From NCBI GenBank assembly GCA_017305835.1, contig JAFKJY010000057.1, positions 1-62,876 on the forward strand: 62,876 bases of DNA. Reading direction: 5' to 3'. A program made the translations under genes and the position numbers. Origin of the DNA: Hyphomicrobiales bacterium. GTDB taxonomy: Bacteria; Pseudomonadota; Alphaproteobacteria; Rhizobiales; Rhizobiaceae. The notes below the pieces were generated by a model, which ran no database searches, had not been told where the DNA came from, and saw nothing but the letters and a program-made list of their open reading frames with translations. Positions 7,811 through 14,808 of the stretch are shown piece by piece. Position 1 is the first letter of the stretch. Every line of letters begins with the position of its first letter.

Positions 7811-8887
7811 TCAGTGCGGGAACGGCCACAGGATGAGCTTTTCCCGGATGACGGCCCAGAACCGCGCCAGCCCCGCCGGCTCGACGATCAGGAACCCGAT
7901 GATCAAAGCGCCGATGCTCATCGTGTTCAAGTGCTCGACCATGGACGGCGAGATCGTGATGCCGATCGCCGCCGGCACCGTGTTGATGATCACCGGCAGC
8001 GCCACGATCAGGATGGCGCCGAGATAGTTGCCGAGGATCGAGCCGAGCCCGCCGATGATGGCGATGAACAGCACGCGGAACGACAGCGGGATGTCGAACA
8101 GGTTGGCCTCCGCCGCGCCGCGCCACAGGAACACGAACAGCGCGCCGGCCACGCCGACGATGTAGGACGACACGAAGAAGGCGCTGAGCTTGGCCTTCAT
8201 CAGGTTGATGCCGACCAGCTCGGCCGCGATGTCCATGTCGCGCACCGACTTCCAGATCCGGCCGATGCGGCCGCGCGTGATGTTGATGGACAGCCAAGTC
8301 ATCAGGCAGACCACGCACAGCACGAAGAAGTACTGCGTGATCGAGCGTGCGTTCGGCCCCGCCACCGTGATGCCGAACATGTCGATGTTGGGCACCTGGA
8401 TGGCGACCGAGGCGTTGTCGTTGGTCAGCCAGCGCCATTTCTGGAACAGCCAGACGAGGAAGAACTGCGCCGCCAGCGTGGCGATGGCGAGGTAGAAGCC
8501 CTTGATGCGCAGCGACGGCAGGCCGAAGGCGACGCCGACGGCGGCCGAGAAGAAGCCCGACAGCGCGATCGCCACGAGCAGGTTCATCTCGGGGAACAGG
8601 CTGACCAGCTTGTAGCAGGCATAGGCCCCCACCCCCATGAAGGCGCCGGTGCCGAGCGAGAGCTGCCCGGCATAGCCGGTCAGGATGTTGAGGCCGAGCG
8701 CGGCGAGCGAGTAGATCAGCACCGGGATCAGCAGCGCCTGGTAGGTGAAGTCGCTCGCCGTCAGCGGGAAGACGACGAAGGCGAACAGCAGGATCACGCC
8801 CAGCAGCCAGGCATCCTGCCGCACCGGGAACAGCGCGTGGTCGGCGGCGTAGCTGGTCTTGTACTGGCCGGCAATGCGGTAGAGCAT
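7811..8887 (-). CDS. livM: branched-chain-type ABC transporter permease LivM
   Basis: 358 residues, inner-membrane permease with about ten hydrophobic segments and the LivM signatures LGLNILTGYAGQLSLGTGAFMGVGAYA and GRAWKAVRD-like GRIGRIWKSVRDMDIAAELVGIN, then FIAIIGGLGSILGNYLGAILI. It pairs with LivH to form the channel. Eleven bases separate it from livH upstream; 92 bases separate it from livK downstream. Confidence 0.95.
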   Translation of the reverse strand: MLYRIAGQYKTSYAADHALFPVRQDAWLLGVILLFAFVVFPLTASDFTYQALLIPVLIYSLAALGLNILTGYAGQLSLGTGAFMGVGAYACYKLVSLFPEMNLLVAIALSGFFSAAVGVAFGLPSLRIKGFYLAIATLAAQFFLVWLFQKWRWLTNDNASVAIQVPNIDMFGITVAGPNARSITQYFFVLCVVCLMTWLSINITRGRIGRIWKSVRDMDIAAELVGINLMKAKLSAFFVSSYIVGVAGALFVFLWRGAAEANLFDIPLSFRVLFIAIIGGLGSILGNYLGAILIVALPVIINTVPAAIGITISPSMVEHLNTMSIGALIIGFLIVEPAGLARFWAVIREKLILWPFPH

Positions 8888-8898
8888 GTCCGGTTACC

Positions 8899-9858
8899 TC
8901 ACACCCGCTCGATGATCTTTTCGCCGAACAGGCCCTGCGGCCGGAACAGCAGGACCAGCAGGGCCAGCATGTAGGCGAACCAGGCTTCGGTGTTGCCGCC
9001 GAGCAGTGGCTGGCCCCAGTAGATCTCGAACAGCTTCTCGAGGATGCCGATCATCAGCCCGCCGACGATGGCGCCGGTGACCGATTCCAGGCCGCCCAGC
9101 ATGAGCACCGGCAGCGCCTTGTAGGCGATCACCTCCAGCGCGAAGGAGACGCCGGCGCGTGCGCCCCAGACGATGCCGGTGGCGAGCGCGATGACGCCGG
9201 CGATGAACCACACCAGCACCCAGATGGTCGACAGCGAGATGCCGACCGACAGCGCCGCCTGGTGGTCGTCGCCGAGCGCGCGGATGGCGCGGCCCATCTT
9301 GGAGCGGTTGAGGAAGGCGAGCAGCGCCACCACGAGCACGATCGCCCCGACCACGGTGGTGACGTCGCCCTGCTCGATCGACACGAAGCCGCCGAACGGC
9401 TCGAACTCGAAGCTGCCGGTCGGGATGCCGAGCTCGGAGGTGATCATCCGCTTGTTCTCGCCGCCGAAGATCAGCTCGCCGAAGCCGACGAGGAACAGCG
9501 TGATGCCGATCGTGGCCATGAACAGGATGATGTCGGGCTGGTTGACCAGCGGCCGCAGCACCACCCGCTCGATCGCCACCGCCAGCGCCAGCATGACCAA
9601 AAGCGTCAGCGGCAGGGCCAGCAGCGCCGGCACCCCCCGCTCGTGCAGGCCGACAAGCGTCAGCGCCGCGAACACCACCATGATGCCCTGCGCGAAGTTG
9701 AAGATGCGCGACGACTTGTAGATGAGCACGAAGCCGAGCGCGATCAGCGCGTAGAGGACGCCGGAGACCAGCCCTTCCCACACGACCTGGATCAGGAAGT
9801 CCGGCGCGCCGACCATGTCGGCGAACGGCTGGACCAGGATCGAATAAGCGAGTTCCAT
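8899..9858 (-). CDS. livH: branched-chain-type ABC transporter permease LivH
   Basis: 319 residues. LivH features: VWEGLVSGVLYALIALGFVLIYKSSRIFNFAQGIMVVFAAL near the N-terminus, a cytoplasmic loop FLNRSKMGRAIRALGDDHQAALSVGI, and VLMLGGLESVTGAIVGGLMIGILEKL. About eight membrane helices. The insertion SFEFEPFGGFVSIEQGD between helices is typical of this subgroup. Second half of the permease pair with LivM. The gene for a DUF3096 protein sits just upstream. Confidence 0.95.
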   Translation of the reverse strand: MELAYSILVQPFADMVGAPDFLIQVVWEGLVSGVLYALIALGFVLIYKSSRIFNFAQGIMVVFAALTLVGLHERGVPALLALPLTLLVMLALAVAIERVVLRPLVNQPDIILFMATIGITLFLVGFGELIFGGENKRMITSELGIPTGSFEFEPFGGFVSIEQGDVTTVVGAIVLVVALLAFLNRSKMGRAIRALGDDHQAALSVGISLSTIWVLVWFIAGVIALATGIVWGARAGVSFALEVIAYKALPVLMLGGLESVTGAIVGGLMIGILEKLFEIYWGQPLLGGNTEAWFAYMLALLVLLFRPQGLFGEKIIERV

Positions 9859-9889
9859 CTTCCGGCGCCCCTCCCCCTCGAACCCGCCC

Positions 9890-10039
9890 TCAGCCCGCCA
9901 GGCCGGGGAACAGGCCGATAAGCCCGATGATGATCAGGTAGATCGCGACGATGTAGTTGAGCAGCCGCGGCACGATGAGGATGAGCACGCCCGCGATCAG
10001 CGAGATCAGCGGCGATATGGCGATCGAACCGAAATCCAT
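9890..10039 (-). CDS. small membrane protein, DUF3096
   Basis: Only 49 residues: MDFGSIAISPLISLIAG followed by VLILIVPRLLNYIVAIYLIIIGLIGLFPG, which is the DUF3096 family (two membrane helices with a conserved 'P.LLNY.VA.YLI..G' core). The start at 10039 is preceded by AAGGACGAAGGAC. A longer frame to 10078 has no ribosome site and would overlap livG. The function of DUF3096 is unknown. It is inserted between livG and livH (13 and 31 base gaps), so it is co-transcribed with a transporter and may be a small accessory of it. Confidence 0.85.
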   Translation of the reverse strand: MDFGSIAISPLISLIAGVLILIVPRLLNYIVAIYLIIIGLIGLFPGLAG

Positions 10040-10052
10040 GTCCTTCGTCCTT

Positions 10053-10880
10053 TCAATGCGAGACGCCGAGATAGGCATCGATCACGGCCCGGTCGTTCTT
10101 GACCTCGTCCGGCGTGCCGTCGGCGATCTTCTTGCCGTAGTCGAGCACGACGACGCGGTCGGACAGGTCCATGACCACGCCGATGTCGTGCTCGATCAAT
10201 GCAACGGTCGTGCCCCGCTGTCGGTTCACGTCGAGGATGAAGCGGCTCATGTCCTCCTTCTCCTCGAGGTTCATGCCCGCCATCGGCTCGTCGAGCAGCA
10301 GCAGCGTCGGCTCCATCGCCAGCGCGCGGCCGAGCTCGACGCGCTTCTGCAGCCCGTAGGGCAGCCGGCCGACCGGCGTGCGGCGGATGTGCTGGATCTC
10401 GAGGAAGTCGATGATCTCCTCGACCGCCTTGCGGTGCTCGATCTCCTCGGCCAGCGCCGGCCCGTGCCACAGCATCTGCCAGCCGATGTTGCGCTTCATC
10501 AGCGTCGAGCGGCCGGCCATGATGTTGTCGAGCGTCGACATGCCCTTGAACAGCGCCACGTTCTGGAAGGTGCGGGCGATGCCCTGCCGCACCGCGTGGT
10601 GCGGCTTCATCGCGCGCCGCTCGACGCCGCGGAACACGATCGTGCCCTGCTGCGGCGTGTAGAAGCCGTTGATGACGTTGAGCATCGACGTCTTGCCGGC
10701 GCCGTTCGGGCCGATGATGGCGCGGATCTCGCCCTTGCGGATGTCGAAAGAGATGTCGCTGATCGCCTTGACGCCGCCGAAGGCGAGCGAGACGTTCTTC
10801 ACCGAAAGCAGCACCTCGCCGGGCGCGATGGCGTCGTCGCGCGCGATGGCCATGCCGCGCTGGTCGACATGCGCGTTCAC
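10053..10880 (-). CDS. livG: branched-chain-type ABC transporter ATP-binding protein LivG
   Basis: 275 residues with GTG start overlapping the acyl-CoA ligase stop (GTGA). An ATG nine codons downstream is the alternative. Walker A GPNGAGKTS, Q-loop GIARTFQNVALF (LivG-specific), signature LPYGLQKRVELGRALA (an LPYGxQ form, normal for LivG), Walker B LLLLDEPMAGM, H-loop VALIEHDIGVVMDLSDRVVVLDYGKKIADG. Works with LivF as the heterodimeric motor. Confidence 0.94.
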   Translation of the reverse strand: MNAHVDQRGMAIARDDAIAPGEVLLSVKNVSLAFGGVKAISDISFDIRKGEIRAIIGPNGAGKTSMLNVINGFYTPQQGTIVFRGVERRAMKPHHAVRQGIARTFQNVALFKGMSTLDNIMAGRSTLMKRNIGWQMLWHGPALAEEIEHRKAVEEIIDFLEIQHIRRTPVGRLPYGLQKRVELGRALAMEPTLLLLDEPMAGMNLEEKEDMSRFILDVNRQRGTTVALIEHDIGVVMDLSDRVVVLDYGKKIADGTPDEVKNDRAVIDAYLGVSH

Positions 10881-12856
10881 TCGGCCGCCTCCCGGTGGGA
10901 GGTCTCGCCGGCCGCCTCGTAGACCCTGGCGTCGGCGATCCGCACAGTGGCGCGGATGCGGCCCTTGCGGCCGTCCTCGTAGGTGACCTCGGTCTCGACG
11001 AACTTCTCGCGGCTGCCGTCGTAGAGCGCCTCGATCAGCGGCGCGTAGCGCTCGGCGATGAAGCCGCGCCGCACCTTCTGCGTGCGCGTCAGCTCGCCGT
11101 CGTCGGCGTCGAGCTCCTTGTGCAGGATGAGGAAGCGGCGGACCTGCGCGCCGGCCATCATCGGCTCGCGCGACAGCTTGAGGTTGGTCTCGTCGACATG
11201 GCGGCCGATCATCTCGTAGACCTGCGGAAGGCCGGCCAGCTCCTGGTAGGAGGCGTAGGAGATGTTGTTGCGCTCGGCCCAGTTGCCGACCGCCGTCAGG
11301 TCGATGTTGATGAAGGCGCCGCAGAAGCCGCGGCCGTCGCCGAAGGCCACCACCTCCTTGATGTTGGGGTAGAACTTCAGCGCGTTCTCGATGTATTTCG
11401 GCGCGAACAGCGCGCCCGAATCGAGCCGCCCCACGTCCTTGGCGCGGTCGATGATCCTGAGCTGCCCGTCCTTGTCGAAGAAGCCGGCGTCGCCGGTGCG
11501 GATGTAGCCCTCGTCGGTCAGCACCTCGCGCGTCTTCTCGTCGTCGAGATAGTAGCCGGTGAACATGCCGGGCGAGCGGAACAGCACCTCGCCGCCGTCG
11601 GAGATGCGGATGTCGACGTTGGGCGCGGCCGGGCCGACGGCGTCGGCGCGCACCTTGCCGTCCTCCTGCGCGGTCACGTAGAGGAACGCCTCGGTCTGCC
11701 CGTAGAGCTGCTTCAGGTTGATGCCGAGCGAGCGGAAGAAGGAGAACAGGTCCTCGCCGATCGCCTCGCCCGCCGTGTAGGACACGCGGATGTTGGACAT
11801 GCCCAGCACGTTCTTCAGCGGGCCGTAGACCATCAGCTCGCCGAGCCGGTAGAACAGCCTCGCGGCGAGCGGCACCGGCCGGCCCTCGAGGATCGCCTCG
11901 CCATATTTGCGCGCATGCGCGACGAATGTGGCGAACAGCCGCTGCTTGACCCGGCTGGCGTCCTCCATGCGGATCGTCACCATGGTGAGCAGGCTCTCGA
12001 AGATGCGCGGCGGCGCGAAATAGAAGGTCGGCGCGATCTCGCGCAGGTCCTGCGCCACCGTCTCCTGGCTCTCCGGGCAGTTGACGCAGAAGCCCGACAC
12101 GTAGCCCTGCGCGTAGTTCAGGTAGTGGTCGCCGACCCAGGCGAGCGGCAGGTAGGCGAGCACGCTGTCCTTCTCGGTCAGCCGGTCGAACTCGACCGTG
12201 TCGCGGGTCGCCGCGACCGCCGGACCGGAGCGGATCATCACGCCCTTGGAGCGGCCGGTCGTGCCCGACGTGTAGAGCATGATCGACACGTCGCCGCCGC
12301 TCGCCGCGCGGACGCCTTCCTCCCACCGCCGCGCCGCGCGCGAATCGGCCGCCAGCAGCCCGCGGCCGGTCTTCTGCACGTCCTCGAAGGATTTGAGGCG
12401 GCTGTGGTCGTAGTCGCGCAGGCCGCGCGGCTCGTCGTAGATCAGCATGCCGAGCGCCGGGATGCGCTCGGCGCAGGCCATCACCTTGTCGACCTGCTCC
12501 TGGTCCTGGACGATCGCCATCACCACGCCGGCATGGTCGAGCACGTAGGCCATCTCGTCGGCCACCGCGTCGGCATAGACCGGCACGGGGATGGCGCGCA
12601 GCGACTGCAGCGCCGCGATCGACCAGTAGAGCCGCGGCCGGTTGGCGCCGACGACCGCCACCTTGGTGCCGTGGCCGACGCCCATCGCCTCCAGCCCGAG
12701 CGCGAAGGCGCGCACCTCGTCGAGCTGCTCCTTCCAGGTCCAGCTCTGCCAGATGCCGAAATCCTTGTGCCGCATCGCCGGAAGGTCGCCGAACCGGTCG
12801 GCGTTGAGCAGCAGGTACTTCGGAAACGTGTCGAGTGATGCCGCTTCGTGCGTCAA
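10877..12856 (-). CDS. long-chain fatty-acid-type acyl-CoA ligase (AMP-dependent synthetase)
   Basis: About 659 residues. Adenylate-forming enzyme with the P-loop MLYTSGTTGRSKGVM, the YGQTEAF motif (A5), GYIRTGDAGFFDKDGQLRIIDRAKD (A7-A8) and a long-chain-ligase-type C-terminus. It activates a carboxylic acid to its CoA ester via an acyl-AMP. The start was placed at the TTG at 12856 because GGGAGGAAC lies 8 bases upstream; an ATG at 12994 in the same frame would add 46 residues of unlike composition. It is coupled to livG by a 4-base overlap, so imported substrate is probably activated on entry. The A10 lysine is not obvious because the end carries RTQKVRRGFI, the form seen in this subgroup. 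Confidence 0.93.
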   Translation of the reverse strand: MTHEAASLDTFPKYLLLNADRFGDLPAMRHKDFGIWQSWTWKEQLDEVRAFALGLEAMGVGHGTKVAVVGANRPRLYWSIAALQSLRAIPVPVYADAVADEMAYVLDHAGVVMAIVQDQEQVDKVMACAERIPALGMLIYDEPRGLRDYDHSRLKSFEDVQKTGRGLLAADSRAARRWEEGVRAASGGDVSIMLYTSGTTGRSKGVMIRSGPAVAATRDTVEFDRLTEKDSVLAYLPLAWVGDHYLNYAQGYVSGFCVNCPESQETVAQDLREIAPTFYFAPPRIFESLLTMVTIRMEDASRVKQRLFATFVAHARKYGEAILEGRPVPLAARLFYRLGELMVYGPLKNVLGMSNIRVSYTAGEAIGEDLFSFFRSLGINLKQLYGQTEAFLYVTAQEDGKVRADAVGPAAPNVDIRISDGGEVLFRSPGMFTGYYLDDEKTREVLTDEGYIRTGDAGFFDKDGQLRIIDRAKDVGRLDSGALFAPKYIENALKFYPNIKEVVAFGDGRGFCGAFINIDLTAVGNWAERNNISYASYQELAGLPQVYEMIGRHVDETNLKLSREPMMAGAQVRRFLILHKELDADDGELTRTQKVRRGFIAERYAPLIEALYDGSREKFVETEVTYEDGRKGRIRATVRIADARVYEAAGETSHREAAE

Positions 12857-13090
12857 GACCGCGTTCCTCCCGCCGGGCTTCCGCGCCCAACGTCCCTCCG
12901 GGGCCCGGGTCGTTGCCGCGGGTCCTCTCGTTTGCGTGAAGTTTCCACGAATCACCGCGTTCCGCAACTCGGGGCTTGACAGACGGGACGCCAATTCGTC
13001 TTTAGGATCGCGGCTCGTGCTGCTGCCGTATCTCCCTTCTACTTTCGTCGGATCGTCCCGCCCGCCGGCCTGCCGCGGCCCGCGCCGCGC

Positions 13091-13765
13091 TCACGCGTCG
13101 TAGGTCTGCAGGCCCCTCAGGTCGCGCACCGACAGCCTGTTGTGGGAGACCGACAGCAGCCCCTCGGCCTCCAGCTCGCCGAGGCAGCGGTTGACCACCG
13201 GCCGCGACAGGCCGGCGAGCAGCCCGAGTTCCTCCTGGCTGATCTCGATCGAATCCCCCGCGCCCGGATAGAGCACGGGGTTGAACAGCCAGGCGAGGTT
13301 GCGCGCCACCCGCGCCTTCGGCCCTAGGATGCGGTCGTGCTCGATGGTGGCGATGAACTGGCCCATGCGCTCGTTGAGCTGGCGCACGAGGAAGCGGTTG
13401 AAGCCGGCCGAATTGTCGAACAGCCACATGAAGGTGGCGCGCGACATCATCGCCAGCCGCGTGTCGCGGATGGCGACGAGATCGTACTTGCGCGCCTCGT
13501 CCTTGATTATGGAGCCTTCGCCGAACCAGCCGCCGGTGCCGATGCCGGCGAACGTCATCGACTTGCCCGTCTGCGAGATGGTGCTGATCTTGACCAGGCC
13601 GGACATGACCCCGGTCCAGTAGTCGAGCCGGTCGCCGCGGTGGCAGATATAGGCGCCCTTGCCGAACGGGCGCTCGACCATGCCGCGCTGTGCGCGCTCC
13701 ACCTCGTCCGGGCCGAGCTCGGCGGCCCAGATCGCATGCCGGACGATGTCGTCCCTGCCGGTCAT
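13091..13765 (-). CDS. Crp/Fnr-family transcriptional regulator
   Basis: 224 residues: a cyclic-nucleotide-binding-fold N-terminal half (FGKGAYICHRGDRLDYWTGVMSGLVKIS, then GTGGWFGEGSIIKDEARKYDLVAIRDTRLAMM) and a winged helix at the end with ISQEELGLLAGLSRPVVNRCLGELEAEGLL. There is no N-terminal cysteine cluster, so it is not an FNR-type oxygen sensor; the effector is unknown. It lies upstream of the acyl-CoA ligase/liv operon on the same strand, with a 234-base gap (12857-13090), and is the natural candidate regulator. Confidence 0.92.
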   Translation of the reverse strand: MTGRDDIVRHAIWAAELGPDEVERAQRGMVERPFGKGAYICHRGDRLDYWTGVMSGLVKISTISQTGKSMTFAGIGTGGWFGEGSIIKDEARKYDLVAIRDTRLAMMSRATFMWLFDNSAGFNRFLVRQLNERMGQFIATIEHDRILGPKARVARNLAWLFNPVLYPGAGDSIEISQEELGLLAGLSRPVVNRCLGELEAEGLLSVSHNRLSVRDLRGLQTYDA

Positions 13766-13856
13766 CCTGCCTTGTCGCCATAGTTGCGGACCGCCCGCTT
13801 ATGGCGGCCCGCCGGAGCGATGGCAAGGCGCACCGCCGCGCCCGGATGGCCCGGCG

Positions 13857-14639
13857 CTAGGCGGCGTCCTTGAGATACTTCGCCGTCGGCAGGATGGTCA
13901 GCGGCGCGAGCTGGCCCTGCCGGCGCTCGAACAGCAGGCGCTGCTCCATCGGCGTCGATTCGAAGAAGGGGAAGCGCTGGGCGACCTTGTCGCAGGCTTC
14001 CGGGTACTTCGACTGGTAGAGCAGGCCGGAGACCGTGAGGCCCGGATAGCTGCGCGCGCCGACGATCGGCTCGGCATAGAGGATGCGGGTGTAGAAGGCC
14101 GCATGCTCCTCGCGGATCGTCGTCAGGCAGGCCGTCGGGTTGAAGTAGCGGCAGGCGACCTGCGCCAGCCGCAGCGTCAGGTAGGGCAGCACCCTGAGCG
14201 TCGTCGACCATTCGGCGTCGGCCGCGAAGCGGCTCGGGTCGACGAAGCTCTCGCCGGCCTGGAGGCGCGGCATCAGCACGTCGTCGAACACCTTCATGCT
14301 CGGCCCGACCGGGCAGTCGGCGGTGATGTGGTGCAGCCGGATCGTGCTGACCAGATAACCGTCGAAATAGACCCCGAACGTGTAGGCGTTCGGCGTGCCG
14401 TCGAACTCGTCGACGATCCTGCGGTCCGCCTTCTCGCCGATCAGGCCGGCCGCGAGGTAGGACTCGTATCGCAGCCGATAGACGTCCTCGAGGTCCTCGC
14501 CGCTCTCGCAACGCCTGTATTCGACGTGCTCGAGCAGTTGCGCGACGTTGCGCGCGAAGGGAGACATTTCCCCGGCCTGAGCCGGCTTTTCAGAAACCTG
14601 TTCCGGGACGATACGCCGGACTTCGGCACTCGCAACCAT
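13857..14639 (-). CDS. FeeM-like N-acyl amino acid synthase (GNAT fold)
   Basis: 260 residues. The core YRRCESGEDLEDVYRLRYESYLAAGLI and DEFDGTPNAYTFGVYFDGYLVSTIRLH matches the FeeM catalytic-core family, relatives of AHL synthases that make N-acyl amino acids from acyl-ACP or acyl-CoA. The middle has a LR-x-LPYLTLRLAQVACRYF helix and a FYTRILYAEPI segment. The first 30 residues are a variable tail. No amino-acid specificity can be read. It stands alone upstream of nothing obviously biosynthetic, between the Crp-like gene and the GGDEF-EAL gene; a 169-base gap separates it from the latter. Confidence 0.8.
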   Translation of the reverse strand: MVASAEVRRIVPEQVSEKPAQAGEMSPFARNVAQLLEHVEYRRCESGEDLEDVYRLRYESYLAAGLIGEKADRRIVDEFDGTPNAYTFGVYFDGYLVSTIRLHHITADCPVGPSMKVFDDVLMPRLQAGESFVDPSRFAADAEWSTTLRVLPYLTLRLAQVACRYFNPTACLTTIREEHAAFYTRILYAEPIVGARSYPGLTVSGLLYQSKYPEACDKVAQRFPFFESTPMEQRLLFERRQGQLAPLTILPTAKYLKDAA

Positions 14640-14808
14640 GAAACTATTCCCCGTATTCCGCCACGAAGAATAGTTTACAGCAGGTTAATGGCAACAAGAA
14701 ACGGAAAATGGGAGAGGCCCGGTTAATCGAACATTAACCTTAACGCCGATGGCGCGTTTTCTTGGCCGGAGTGCGATTTACGTTGCGGAAGATGAGGGCT
14801 GCCGCGGC

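Noticed and set aside
12976..13010. TTGACA on the plus strand near 12976 as a promoter
   Set aside because: No -10 at an allowed spacing and no plus-strand gene follows; the next gene is a minus-strand end.
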